A stretch of DNA of 64,000 nt from Prevotella sp. (GTDB lineage: Bacteria > Bacteroidota > Bacteroidia > Bacteroidales > Bacteroidaceae), in the NCBI GenBank assembly GCA_017623155.1, contig JAGAPR010000002.1, positions 55,814 through 119,813 of the forward strand, written 5' to 3'. Positions within the stretch are counted from its first letter, which is position 1. Each line of letters begins with the position of its first letter. Both the position numbers and the translations under genes were made by a program. The notes beneath the pieces were generated by a model. It did not search any database, was not told the DNA's origin, and saw only the letters and a program-made list of their open reading frames with translations. Below, piece after piece: positions 45,064 to 56,800 of the stretch.

Positions 45064-48048
45064 TTAATCTTTGACCAGCGTCACTCCCATGAGTCCTATC
45101 ACCACGTCACACGACAGTGTGCGCACGGTAATCGATTCGAGTTTCTTGGACGGATTGAGCGGCATGTTGAGCATCTGGGCCGCTCCGCCGGGAATTGGTC
45201 GGCCGTAGACTCCGGTTATTCCAAGGTCGCGTCCGAGGTCGCGACTCACTTTTCCGTTGCCGAGACACACGCGATATGGCCGCGGAGACGTCAGGTAGAA
45301 AGCTTTTCCGTCGTCGAAATAGTCTTGTTCTATCGGGCACCAGTTGTCCGGATTGACGAGTGTAAGCGTGTCGGTAGTACCGTCTTTATATCTCGCCACC
45401 ACGATACCGTTGTCTATCCGGCTCTGCATGTGGTTCGTTGATCCGGCCATCAGCAGGCAGGCGGCCGAGGCTTTGCCCGACACAGGCACCGTGACACTGT
45501 CGGGATAATTATCCCACAAGGAGGTGTATACAATATTGTGTCCTTCTTTAAACGTGCGGAAAGGCACTCCGGCCACGGTAAACGTGTTTTTCTTCACGAG
45601 CGAGCGGAATACGGAATCGTTTATCTCGGCCGTCAAAGTGGGATGGCACCACTCGCCTATACCCTGCGTCGGTATCTGCAAGGTAGTGTAAGGAGAGCGC
45701 GGGGAGAGATATTTGTTCTTGTAAATATCTGCGACATTGGCATTCATGGCCTTGTCGATATTCACCGGTACATACTTGCCGGCAGCCGGTTCGTCGAGTC
45801 CCAGAGCCCGTGATGAAGGCTTTATGCGTGCCATGCGCACTGTTTTGCGGTCGGAAACCACAACCGGGCGGTCTACTGTTATCACCTGCCGTGCCTCGGC
45901 CGAGCCTTCTATGTCGCGATAACGGCCGTTGGCAAGGTTCTGGCGAAGCACTATTTTAAGCGGCCGGGCGAAATTCTGCTCAATCTCGTAGACATCTTTG
46001 CCGCCCACACGCCTGTACTTATATGTCATATACGGAGTGACAACCGACGCGCTGTCCCATGACGCCGGAAATCCCGGGCGCACGATACAACGGCCGTTAA
46101 GCGCATCGGGCACGATGCCGAACAGTCCTTGCAGCAATGTACGCGACGATATTCCGATGCAGTCTCCGAAGTCTCTGTAACACTCGCCGCGGGCCGCGTC
46201 GTAGAAGCTGAGTTGCCCGAAGTTTCCGGGACTGTCGCTAAGATACATCTGATCCATGATGTTCGCTTTCATGAGAGCAAATCCGGCATCGGCGCGTCCT
46301 GCCTCGAAATAAGCGAGAGCCATGTGCATAACCTCCGCGGCAGCCACATTATTGATGCTCCACGAGTAGGGATGCCAGTTTGAGGTGGATATTGTCGAGC
46401 CGTATTCGGTATCTTTTGTTGCCACGGTGATGTGCGGAATTTCATCGTCTACATATTCCGTAGCCTGATAAAATTGCTCCGTCGCGCCTGCTCCGCAGTC
46501 AATCGGAGTATATATCGACCACAGTGCGGCACTCTCGTGCTTGCGCTTCAGTCCGAGAGACTCCTCATACTCGGCCCAGTGTCCGCGGTCGTTGAGCCAC
46601 AGACGGCTGTTCATTGCTTTCAGTATCCGGTCGGCCTCGGCACGATACGGAGCCGCATCCTCACCTATAATCTCGGCGATGCGTGCTGCAAGACGGTTGC
46701 CGCGATAGTTGTAAGCCGACGAATGTGTCACTGCTCCTCCACTGTAATAGAGCGCGTCGCTGGCCCAGATGCAGCAATAAGCGTCGTAAAGCCCGTCGCC
46801 ATCGGGGTCGTAATTGCGCTTCTCCCATGCCAAGTGCGACTTTATCACCGGCCACATCTTGCGCATGTATGCCGTATCCGCGTTGTAGCAGAAGTGCCAG
46901 AGAAGCTCGTCCATGTAGTTAAGGTTCATGTCGTAGTGGTGCATCTGGTTGTCGCGTTCGGGATTTCGACAGATGTATCCGTTGCTGTACATCTGCGTTC
47001 CCCATTTCTTCTCGGCCCGCGCCATGTTCATTTTCGGGTCCATGGATGGGTGCGGAATTGTCGGTTCCACCTTTGTGACCTGACTTTTCGCGTACGCGTC
47101 GAAATGAGAACGTGCCCTGTCGTTCCATCCGAGCACGTCTCCGAGATAGCCGGCACGCCATCCCGCAAGCGGCATTCGCCATCCGATACAGCCGTGAAGC
47201 CATGTCTGGCCGTCCCAGTCGCCGTCGGCCGCAACGACAAGCGCGCTGCCGAGGGTGTTGATATACGGGTCGGGAGTTGAGAAAACGACACGCCCGGCGA
47301 GCGTTTTGAAGTAATCGCGAGTGGCGGCGAAGCGTTTTTCCGCCGTCTTCGCGTCAGTTTGTGCTATCGAAGAGCCCGACACTGTGAAATAGCTCGTAGC
47401 ACTTACAGCCTTACCGTCGGCGGCCGTCCACTCCGAAACAGTCAATCCCGCATCGCCGGGAGCCGGTTCGAAACATCCGGGCTTGTCTGCCCCGATGTCT
47501 CCGTTACGATGCAACTTCGGGTTGGCAATATTGCAAACGAGGGCTTTTACCGTCAGAGGCGACTTGAAATTCTCGGCCTTGAACTGCCATATCGCTCCCT
47601 CCTCATCGGTGAGAGCGACCACATCGACAAGCAGCCGTCCGTTGCCCCACGACTTGTCCGCAAGCACATAGCGGCGGGTTCCGTCGGAATAGCGCGCCTC
47701 GCAATAGTTTGTCGAGTCGAGTTGCAACGTTTTTCCCTCGTAAACGGCACGGAAACGGATGTTTCGATAGTCTCGTTTTTTGTATATGGCGAATATCGGG
47801 CGGTCGCTCGTCTCTATGCGATAATCGGTATATCCGCCATAGAGCGCGCGCGAATAACGGTTTATTCCGTTCACGCAAACGAAGTCGTTGCCATCGGGTT
47901 GATAGCGGAGCACACGCTCGGCACCGCGCCGCGCCTCATTGTATGAGCGCGATTCGATAAAGTCTCCCACTGTTTTCTGCGCCATTGCCGGGGCACAAAG
48001 CAACAGCATAAGGCCTGCATTGATTTGTCTTAATCTCGATAGTTTCAT
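45064..48048 (-). CDS. Large secreted putative glycoside hydrolase, DUF4450-like with (alpha/alpha)6 fold
   Basis: The start at 48048 was chosen because MKLSRLRQINAGLMLLLCAPAMA is split into a signal peptide ending at AMA; the frame extends 23 codons upstream without similarity. The 994-residue protein has an N-terminal beta-sandwich (about 30-230) and a toroid region (about 270-700) with WLHGCIGWRMPLAGWRAGY, GDGLYDAYCCIWASDALYYS and WHPYSWSINNVAAAE, repeated helix-turn-helix segments typical of six-hairpin glycosidases such as rhamnosidase-like enzymes. I associate the overall layout with Bacteroidetes DUF4450 proteins from pectin (rhamnogalacturonan) loci; that is recall, not proof. It ends KDVVIGLMGVTLVKD-like without a T9SS tail. 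Candidate catalytic acids cannot be assigned. Confidence 0.65.
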   Translation of the reverse strand: MKLSRLRQINAGLMLLLCAPAMAQKTVGDFIESRSYNEARRGAERVLRYQPDGNDFVCVNGINRYSRALYGGYTDYRIETSDRPIFAIYKKRDYRNIRFRAVYEGKTLQLDSTNYCEARYSDGTRRYVLADKSWGNGRLLVDVVALTDEEGAIWQFKAENFKSPLTVKALVCNIANPKLHRNGDIGADKPGCFEPAPGDAGLTVSEWTAADGKAVSATSYFTVSGSSIAQTDAKTAEKRFAATRDYFKTLAGRVVFSTPDPYINTLGSALVVAADGDWDGQTWLHGCIGWRMPLAGWRAGYLGDVLGWNDRARSHFDAYAKSQVTKVEPTIPHPSMDPKMNMARAEKKWGTQMYSNGYICRNPERDNQMHHYDMNLNYMDELLWHFCYNADTAYMRKMWPVIKSHLAWEKRNYDPDGDGLYDAYCCIWASDALYYSGGAVTHSSAYNYRGNRLAARIAEIIGEDAAPYRAEADRILKAMNSRLWLNDRGHWAEYEESLGLKRKHESAALWSIYTPIDCGAGATEQFYQATEYVDDEIPHITVATKDTEYGSTISTSNWHPYSWSINNVAAAEVMHMALAYFEAGRADAGFALMKANIMDQMYLSDSPGNFGQLSFYDAARGECYRDFGDCIGISSRTLLQGLFGIVPDALNGRCIVRPGFPASWDSASVVTPYMTYKYRRVGGKDVYEIEQNFARPLKIVLRQNLANGRYRDIEGSAEARQVITVDRPVVVSDRKTVRMARIKPSSRALGLDEPAAGKYVPVNIDKAMNANVADIYKNKYLSPRSPYTTLQIPTQGIGEWCHPTLTAEINDSVFRSLVKKNTFTVAGVPFRTFKEGHNIVYTSLWDNYPDSVTVPVSGKASAACLLMAGSTNHMQSRIDNGIVVARYKDGTTDTLTLVNPDNWCPIEQDYFDDGKAFYLTSPRPYRVCLGNGKVSRDLGRDLGITGVYGRPIPGGAAQMLNMPLNPSKKLESITVRTLSCDVVIGLMGVTLVKD

Positions 48049-48158
48049 TGTTTTGTATTTATGATAGTTTGTTATTCTACCTGTTCCCAACGATAAAAAA
48101 ACCGCGCACCGCTCCATGGTTTACGGTATCGTGATGTTCAAAAAGTTCATTTGTTCTG

Positions 48159-48166
48159 CAAATATA
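48159..48166 (-). promoter_or_regulatory. -7 element of the DUF4450-like gene
   Basis: The minus strand reads TATATTTG. Transcription would begin near 48152, giving a leader of about 104 nt. Confidence 0.6.
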
Positions 48167-48271
48167 ACATATTTTTTCGAGAGATAAAAATGTATCTCCG
48201 TCCTTTTGAGCGTTTTCACATCAACAAGCATCATATCGTGTAAAATAACGGTTGACGCACGACATAAAAAG

Positions 48272-48310
48272 AAAAAAACCGCAAACCCGGTCTCGCGACC
48301 ATGTTTGCGG
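48272..48310 (-). terminator. Terminator of ddh
   Basis: CCGCAAAC (48279-48286) pairs with GTTTGCGG (48303-48310), enclosing an inner GGTC/GACC stem with a tetraloop. A-tract 48272-48278 gives the U-run in this direction. Confidence 0.9.
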
Positions 48311-48348
48311 GCAATCAAAAGTCAAACAAAAGTATTTTATTATAATCC

Positions 48349-49248
48349 TTATACCAAATGGGCTATCAGCTCCTCGCGGCTGCCGGGCAGCATGTCGACG
48401 ACAGGAAGCTCTATCATCGTGTAGCATCCGGGCTGTTGGCGCAATGAGGCGCGCGCCACGTTGACGAGCACCTGTGCCGTGAGCGCGGGGTTGTTGATGC
48501 TCATATTGAACTCAAAGCGCTGGTTTTGCGTTGTTCCGCTCACACCCTTGCGCACGAGATGCACGCCGTGTCCCATGTCGCGCACGGCATCCACCGACTC
48601 AACGGCGAACACATGGGTCTCATCATTGGCAAAATACGGGTCGGCCTTGATGGCTTTTGTCACCTCTTCGAGGCTCACACCGTCTTCAAGCTCCACGTAT
48701 ACCATGCGGCGGTGTATGCCCTCACCGAGCGGAATAGTCATTGAGAGGGCGTTTTTCACTCCGGCTTTCGAGCGCACACACACGCTGTGTCCCATCGACA
48801 TTCCGGGGCCGAAGTTGGTGTACGACAGTCCTTTCGGCGCAAGACTCTGCATCAGTGTGCGCACGATTGAGTCTGAGCCCGGGTCCCATCCGGCAGCGAT
48901 GACGGCCACAGTGCCGTGCTCACGACACACCTCCATCAGGTTCTTGCGATAGTCAACGATGCCTCCGTGTATGTCGAAACTGTCTACCGTGTTGATGCCA
49001 AGCGGCAAAATCTTCTTGGCATACTCCTCGCAACTGCGTGTCGGAGTGGCGAGAATGGCCACGTCTACGTCTTTCAGTTCCGTGATATCTTTCACCACGT
49101 CATAACCTGTCAATTCGGCAGGCTTGCCCTCCGCTCCGTTGCGGCGCACCACACCTGCCAGTTCAAAATCTTCCGAAGCCTCAATGGCCTGAACGGTATA
49201 CCGTCCGATGTTGCCGTAACCCACTACGGCCGCTCTTATTTTTTTCAT
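48349..49248 (-). CDS. ddh: meso-Diaminopimelate D-dehydrogenase
   Basis: The 299-residue cytoplasmic enzyme forms meso-diaminopimelate directly from tetrahydrodipicolinate, ammonia and NADPH, a one-step route to cell wall and lysine precursors typical of Bacteroidales. It has the N-terminal Rossmann motif VVGYGNIGRYTV, VDSFDIHGGI and AAGWDPGSDSIVRTL at the substrate site, and FGPGMSMGHSVCVRS, characteristic of this family. Length is normal. It is monocistronic, with a TATTTTTG -7 element 72 bp upstream and a strong terminator. Confidence 0.95.
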   Translation of the reverse strand: MKKIRAAVVGYGNIGRYTVQAIEASEDFELAGVVRRNGAEGKPAELTGYDVVKDITELKDVDVAILATPTRSCEEYAKKILPLGINTVDSFDIHGGIVDYRKNLMEVCREHGTVAVIAAGWDPGSDSIVRTLMQSLAPKGLSYTNFGPGMSMGHSVCVRSKAGVKNALSMTIPLGEGIHRRMVYVELEDGVSLEEVTKAIKADPYFANDETHVFAVESVDAVRDMGHGVHLVRKGVSGTTQNQRFEFNMSINNPALTAQVLVNVARASLRQQPGCYTMIELPVVDMLPGSREELIAHLV

Positions 49249-49319
49249 AATCTTATATTATTTGTTGCTTTATCGTTTGTCTGCACTAAGGCGAAAATAA
49301 TCCGCACGTAATTACGGTG

Positions 49320-49327
49320 CAAAAATA
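49320..49327 (-). promoter_or_regulatory. -7 element of ddh
   Basis: The minus strand reads TATTTTTG. A TTG about 21 bp upstream can serve as the -33 element. Confidence 0.6.
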
Positions 49328-49806
49328 CATCTTTTGACGCAAAAAACGCAACAATACGGCATTTAAAAATAATAAAATCTACAAATTTATAACATTTTAT
49401 CACATTAGCCCTGCAATTAATTGCAATATGTAATACAAAAGAATAGTTCTACCGATTATTTAATATGATACCACGAAATAATAAAAGAATGATGAATGAA
49501 AAGTTGCGGTTGGCTTCGAAAACTCTCAGAGAGCCCAGAGGGCTCCGAGAACTTCAAGTACTCCCGCCCCAAGCGGGCGATAACGCTCTTTTTCATCTCC
49601 TTTGAGAAGGCAGGGCGGAGTATTTTCTTTTAACACTCCAATCTATCGTTTAACTAAAAATATGTAAACAAAAAGTAAAAAGCCATGACAAACAAAATTT
49701 TAAAAGTAGGTTTTGTTAACTTAAATAATTTAACCGTTAGACCGATAAATTAACTTTTACCAACATTTACAAACCATTTTTGTTGCATTTTCTCCGATTT
49801 TGCCTT

Positions 49807-49891
49807 GTAATAAGGCCGTAATTGCATTGCGTTTACAGCCTAACGGGCGTCCAATTAGACCGTAATTGGAATGCAATTACGGCCTAATTGG
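49807..49891. repeat. Palindrome array D (4 units, 22-bp period)
   Basis: Four 19-bp units start at 49807, 49829, 49851 and 49873, joined by ATT, CGT and AAT. The fourth unit, GCAATTACGGCCTAATTGG, is identical to the last unit of array C, and the tag AAAACAAG is shared. The second unit is the most degraded (GCGTTTACAGCCTAACGGG). Confidence 0.88.
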
Positions 49892-50231
49892 AAAACAAGA
49901 CGATTTTTGAGGCAATGAAAAACAACTAAAATCTCTATATCTTTCTCATATACAGATAATTACGTGAAACACTCCATAATTCGCGTATTTGCGAGCTCGA
50001 GAAGATTTTTTCAGACGAGGGGCATTCTCAGCAGCGTTAACACAATAAATCATTACAGTTTATTTATGTATATTTAACCAAAACCCTAACAATATGTTAA
50101 ATAAAGAATAGAGTAAATGAAGAAAGAAGACGTCTTCACTCTTCATTTCATTTAGCTTATTATTTATTCAGAATACAATAAAAACACGGATGCCATCGTT
50201 TAAAGATATGTATATACGTAAAATAACGATA

Positions 50232-50834
50232 ATGATAGAATACATCAAAGGCGAGCTCACCGAGCTCAGCCCTGCCATTGCCACGGTTGAGACAGGGGGC
50301 GTGGGCTACGGGCTTAACATATCGCTCAACACCTATACCGCCATACAAGGCAAGCACGAAGTGAAGTTATATGTTTACGAAGCCATACGCGAAGACGCAT
50401 ATTCGCTGTATGGATTTGCCACGAAAAAGGAACGCGAGCTGTTTGTTCTGCTCATCTCCGTTTCGGGAGTGGGAGCAAACACGGCGCGGATGGTGCTCTC
50501 GTCGTTGAGTCCGGCCGAACTGTGCGACAGCATTTCCACCGGCAACGAGCGCATGATAAAGTCGGTAAAGGGCATCGGATTGAAAACCGCCCAACGCATA
50601 ATCGTGGATTTGCGCGACAAGATTGTGGCACTCGGCATCACAAGCGAAATTCCCGTGGGCGGCACCATGACCACTCCGATAGACAACAAGGTGAAAGACG
50701 AGGCCGTGGGCGCGCTCACTATGCTCGGCTTCGCACCCGCGCCGTCGCAGAAAGTGGTGTTGCAAATACTCGAAGCCAACCCCGACGCACCGGTGGAAAC
50801 GGTGGTAAAGATGGCTTTAAAACAGATAAAATAA
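50232..50834 (+). CDS. ruvA: Holliday junction DNA helicase subunit RuvA
   Basis: The 200-residue protein forms tetramers that grip Holliday junctions and load the RuvB motor. The start at 50232 was chosen because [12 protein letters not shown] is the canonical beginning; an open frame 14 codons longer exists. Domain I (1-65) is an OB fold with [12 protein letters not shown]; domain II (about 65-140) carries two helix-hairpin-helix motifs, [18 protein letters not shown] and [14 protein letters not shown]; and the C-terminal domain III (about 150-200) has the RuvB-binding segment ending [12 protein letters not shown]. It is followed after 31 bp by sprA, a gene order I know from other Bacteroidetes. 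Confidence 0.96.
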   Translation: MIEYIKGELTELSPAIATVETGGVGYGLNISLNTYTAIQGKHEVKLYVYEAIREDAYSLYGFATKKERELFVLLISVSGVGANTARMVLSSLSPAELCDSISTGNERMIKSVKGIGLKTAQRIIVDLRDKIVALGITSEIPVGGTMTTPIDNKVKDEAVGALTMLGFAPAPSQKVVLQILEANPDAPVETVVKMALKQIK

Positions 50835-50865
50835 TCATTATACCGGAACGGAGAGCAACGAGAAA

Positions 50866-53800
50866 GTGAAAATAAACAGCCGCAAAATACTGTCATACAT
50901 CCTCGTCGGTCTGTTCGGCATCGGGGCGATTGCCATGCCGCAAGACGACAAAACGAAGAACAACAGGCCTGCGCCGAAAGCGCAGCCCAAGCTCGTTGTC
51001 GAGGATGAGACCATACCCGACTCGCTGCTTAATCCGCGGTGGAAGATAAAGAAGACGGCTCCGATGCTCGTGGCCGACCTCGACTCGTCGGCTCTCGACC
51101 TCAAAATGCCCGACAACATAAAGCAGGAGGTGGTGTACGACGACTCGCTCGACTTGTATTTCGTGGGTTCGAAGATTGGCGACTCATACCTGAACACGCC
51201 TGTGCTCATGACACCCGAGGAGTATCGGCGGTGGAGCGAGCGGCGTGCCATGCGCGAGTTTTTCCGCAAGAAAGATGCCGACAACGTGGCGGCAAAAGGC
51301 AAGGACAAATTTTCTTTCACCGACATGAAGTTCGATCTCGGTCCGGCAGAAAAGATATTCGGCCCCGGCGGCGTGAGAATAAAGACACAGGGAACCGCAG
51401 AGCTGAAAGTGGGAGGCAACATCAAGAGCATAGACAACCCGTCGCTGCCTATAAGAAACCGCAACACAAAAGCCTTCGACTTTGACGAAAAGATTAATTT
51501 AAGCCTCAACGGAAAGGTCGGTGACAAGGTTAACATGAACCTTAACTACAACACCGACGCCACGTTCGACTTCGACACGAAGAACATCAAGTTGAGATAT
51601 GAGGGCAAGGAAGACGAGATAATCAAACTCGTGGAGGCGGGAAACGTGACGTTCCCGTCAAACTCGTCGCTCATCAAGGGCGCAAGCTCACTCTTCGGCG
51701 TGCGCACCGACATGCAGTTCGGCAAATTAAAATTGCAGACAGTGCTGTCGCAGAAAAACTCGACGACCAAAAGCGTGTCGTCGAAAGGCGGCACACAGCT
51801 CACTCCTTTCGAGATAGACGTGGCAAATTATGAGGAAAACCGCCACTTCTTCCTCGGTCATTATTTCCGCGAGAGATACGACAACGCGATGTCTACACTG
51901 CCCAATGTCACCACGGGAATAAAGATAACACGTGTTGAAGTGTGGGCAACCAACAAGACTGGAACAACGAGCAACACGAGGAATATCGTGGCACTGACCG
52001 ACCTTGGCGAGGGACGCAACGTGAAAAACCCCTTATGGGGCGGCGGAGGTGATATAGCTCCGGCCAATGGTGCCAACAACGAGTACTACGCGATGACGCA
52101 CGATTACGTGGCGGCAAGAGACATTGACCAGACGAATACCGTGCTCGACGCGATAGGCGGCTTTGTCGGCGGCGTGGATTATGAGAAAGTACAGAGCGCG
52201 CGTTTGCTGTCGTCTTCCGAGTATTCGGTAAACACGGCACTCGGATACATATCGCTGAAGACAACGCTTCAAACCGATCAGGTGCTCGCCGTGGCATACG
52301 AATACACGCTGAACGGACAGACATATCAGGTGGGCGAGTTTGCTTCGGACAACACAAACACCAATGAGGCGATATTTGTAAAATCGCTTAAAAACACAAG
52401 CAACAACCCGATGATGGGCAACTGGCGGCTGATGATGAAGAACGTTTACTTTCTTGCCTCGACGGTGGAGAAGACAAAGTTCCGTCTCGACGTCAAATAC
52501 CAGAGCGACACATCGGGCGTTTATCTCACATACATACCCGAACAGCAGGTAAAGGACAGGCCCATCATCAGGGTGCTTGGCGCCGACAGGCTCGACAATA
52601 ACAACAAACCGCACTCAAACGGATACTTCGACTTCGTGGAGGGATATACGGTAAGCAACGGAAGAGTGTTCTTCCCGGCGGCCGAACCGTTTGGAGATTA
52701 TCTGCGTTCATATCTCATTCGTGCGGGAGTATCGGCCGCAACGGCGGACAGATATGCTTTCACCGAACTTTACGACACGACAAAAACGGCCGCAAAACAG
52801 ATTGCGGAGAAAAACAAATACGTGCTCATGGGACAATACAAGGGCACATCGGCAAACGTGATTTCACTCGGAGCATACAATGTTCCGCAAGGCTCTGTCG
52901 TTGTGACAGCCGGCGGAGTGGTGCTCACCGAGGGCTCGGATTACAGCGTTGACTATTCGGCCGGCGAGGTGACAATACTCAATCAGAGCATCATAGACGC
53001 CGGAACGGCTGTAAACGTGAGCCTTGAAAGCAACACCGATTACGGAATGCAGCGAAAGACGATGTTCGGACTGAACTGGGAATACGACATAACGAAAGAC
53101 TTTCAGATAGGCGGAACATTCCAAAGACTGTCCGAACAGACGCTTACATCCAAAGTGTCGATGGGCTCGGAGCCGCTGAACAACATTCTGTGGGGATTTA
53201 ATCTCAACTGGAAAAAGGAAAGCCAATGGCTTACCAACATGCTTGACAAAATACCTTTCCTGCACTGCACGCAGCCGTCGCACATATCGTTTACGGGAGA
53301 ATTCGCGCAACTCATCGCCGGACAGGCAAGCGGAACGCAGGACAACGCGTCGTATATAGATGACTTCGAGAACACAAAAAACGGCATAGACGTGTCGGAA
53401 CCGAAGTCGTGGGTACTGTCGAGCGTGCCCTCCTTATTCCCCGAGAGTGGAGACAAGACGGGATTGTCGAGTGGATTTAACCGCTCGCTGCTCGCTTGGT
53501 ACACGGTGGATCCGTTGTTTACCTACCGCAGCAGCTCGCTCACTCCCGCCCATATAAAGAGCGATCTCAACCAATTGTCAAACCATTATGTACGCGAGGT
53601 ATATGTAAGCGAGCTTTATCCCAACCGCGACCAAAGCTCATACAACGGCGCGACATCCACCCTTCCCATTCTCAACCTTGCCTATTATCCCGACGAACGA
53701 GGTCCGTACAACTTCTCAACGGCAATTAATCCGGACGGAACAATGCAGGACCCGGCGTCAAAATGGGGCGGAATGATGCGCAAGCTCGAAACAAACGACT

Positions 53801-56800
53801 TTGAGGCAGCCAACATCGAGTACATCGAATTCTGGTTGCTCGACCCGTTTATATACTCCCGTGCGGCCGGAGACGCATCGGCACATGGCGGAGATTTGTA
53901 CATAAACCTCGGCGAGGTGAGCGAAGATGTGCTGCGCGACGGCAAAAAATTCTATGAAAGCGGCATGCCTGTTGACGGCACAAGCAGCTTTACAACCACT
54001 CAATGGGGTAAAATCCCCGTGCAGGCGACACAGACATACGCCTTTGCCACGACCTCGGGCTCACGCGCTTTACAGGATGTGGGACTCAACGGACTTAACG
54101 ATGAGGAAGAGCGTAACTTCGCTCCTTATGCCGATTTCAACACATTCGTGGGAACATTGGCAAACGACAGCGTTCGCAACGCATGGACAACCGACCCCGC
54201 AAATGACGACTATCACTATTTCCGCGGCAGCGACCTTGACAATCGCAGGGCTTCAATCCTCGAACGTTACAAGCGGATAAACAATCCGCAAGGTAACTCA
54301 CCGGACAACGACGGAAACAACGAGAGTTACGACACATCGTATAAGACGACTCCGGATGTTGAGGATATAAATCAGGATTACACGCTCAACGAGTACGAAC
54401 GTTACTATCAATATAAGGTAAGCATACGCCCGGAAGACATCAACGAGAACAATATCGGGCAGAATTATATCACAGATATACGCCGGTATAACGCCCATTT
54501 GCGCAACGGAAACACCGAAACAGTCAACTGGTATAAATTCCGCATACCCGTGAATGCAGCCGACAAGGAGCGCATCGGGTCGATAAACGATTTCACGTCG
54601 ATACGTTTCATGCGAATGTTCCTCACCGGTTTCGAGAAGCCGGTGGTGCTCAGATTTGGCAGTCTCGACCTTGTTCGCGGCGAGTGGCGCATGTACGAGC
54701 AGAACCTCAACACCGCAGCGGCAAGCAACAGCGGCACACTCGAAGTCAGCGCGGTGAATATCGAAGAGTATAACGACAAGCAACCGGTGAACTATGTGCT
54801 CCCGCCGGGCATCAGCCGTGTCACCGACCCGTCGCAACCGCAACTCGTGGAGAGCAACGAACAGGCGATGAACCTCACCGTCAAGAACCTTTCAAGAAAC
54901 GAGGCAAAGGCAGTGTACAAGAATACGAACCTCGACTTGCGCCAGTATAAGCGTCTGCAAATGTTTGTGCATGCCAACAGTCTCATGCAGAACACCACTA
55001 ATTTGCAGAGCGACCAGCTCGCACTCTTCGTGCGTTTGGGAAGCGACTACAAGAGCAATTACTACGAATATGAAATTCCTTTGAAGCTTACTCCCGAACG
55101 ACAATACAGCATGTCGGCCGAAGAACGGCGCATAGTATGGCCGGAAGACAACATGCTCGATATCGACCTCACCGTGTTCACGGCATTGAAAAAAGCCCGG
55201 AACTTGGCAAAGGCAGCGGGCAGTGCGTCGTACTCGGCGGTATATTCCGACTACGACAGTAACCGGCCGAACAACAAAATCAGCGTCATGGGTAATCCGT
55301 CGCTCGGCGAAGTGAAGACAATGATGATCGGAGTGCGCAACATCTCGTCGTCGGAGAAGTCGGGAGAGGTGTGGGTCAACGAGCTGCGACTGCTCGAATT
55401 CAACAACAAAGGCGGCTGGGCGGCCTCCGGAGCACTTAACATGCAGCTCTCGGATTTCGGTACTGTAAACCTCACCGGAAAGATAGTGACCGAGGGCTTC
55501 GGCGGTATCGAGGAGGGAATGGCACAACGCTCGACCGATGATTACAAGACATACAGCCTCACCGCCAACCTCGAACTGGGCAAATTCTTCCCCGACAAGG
55601 CAAAAGTGACGGCTCCGCTGTACTACTCCGTGACCAAGGAAGAAACGCGGCCGAAGTACAATCCCCTTGACACGGACATGCTCCTCGACGATGCTTTGGA
55701 AGCCACGGCAAACAAGAACGAGCGTGACTCTATTGAGTCGATTGCCGTAACGAAGACGACGAACACCAACTTCTCGTTGTCCAACGTGCGCGTGGGAATA
55801 AAGACCAAGCGACATCCGATGCCATACGACCCGGCAAACTTCTCTTTCAGTTACAGTCATTCGCACCGATACACATCCGGCGAGACTACCATATACGAGA
55901 AAGAAGACCAGTGGAGAGGCTCGATGAACTACAATTACACCCCCGTCTACAAGTCGTACGAGCCTTTCAAGAACATGAAAGGCAAGAGCAAGTGGCTCAA
56001 TTTCCCCAAAGCCATAGGCATTAACTACCTGCCTCAGAACGTATCGTTCAACAGTGAGATAATACGCAACTACTATGAATTGCAGGAACGAGACCTTGAA
56101 AGCATCAACGGGTCGAGACTTCCGCTCACGTTCAGCGAGCAGTTCCTGTGGAACAGGGAATTCTCATTGCGCTGGGACCTCACAAAGAACCTGCACATGA
56201 ACTTCCAATCGGCCACACACGCACAGATAGAAGAGCCCTATACGCCGGTAAACAAAGACCTGTATCCCGAACGTTATCAGGCATGGAAGGACTCGGTGAA
56301 ACACAGTATCAAAAACCTTGGAACACCGCTCGACTACCAACAGTCGTTCACGGCTTCGTACCAGTTGCCGCTGAACAAGCTGCCTATCTTCGACTGGCTC
56401 AATGCCGACGCGTCGTACACGTCAAACTACTCGTGGATAAGAGGCACGGAGCTTGACGACGGCACTTCGCTCGGAAACACGATATCGAACAACAGGAACC
56501 TGAACATCAACTCCACGCTCAACATGGAGACGCTGTACAACCACATCCCGTTCCTTAAAAAGGCCAACGAGCGTTTCAACAAGCGCAACAGAAGCACGAT
56601 AAGAAACAACAAGAAAAACAACGCGGCAAAAGACAAAGGCATCCAACAAAAGAACAAGGCGGCCGGAGCCGACGGCAAGAAAGAAGATACAAAAGAACAA
56701 AAAGAGCTCCCCAAGAACAAGAACACATATCAGCGCGAGATAACCCTTGTACCCGACACAATGATGACAGTGTCGCACAACAAGAAGAGTAAGCGCCTGA

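Larger units (their letters stand above)
48049..48348 (-). other. Gap between ddh and the DUF4450-like gene
   Basis: It holds the ddh terminator near 48272-48310 and a -7 element for the DUF4450-like gene. Nothing else is recognisable. Confidence 0.6.
49249..50231. other. 983-bp divergent intergenic region between ddh and ruvA
   Basis: It holds the ddh promoter, a GC-rich structured patch (49520-49632) with small stems GAGCCC/GGGCTC and CGCCC/GGGCG plus a longer pairing of TACTCCCGCCC with GGGCGGAGTA, and array D. A 46-codon minus-strand frame (49596-49456) crosses the patch but is not trusted. The rest is AT-rich with no clear signal. Confidence 0.6.

Noticed and set aside
49456-49596. 46-codon gene beginning MKKSVIARLG
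   Set aside because: AGGAG directly abuts the ATG with no spacing, the C-terminal half is unlike a protein, and the region is better explained by RNA or repeat structure.
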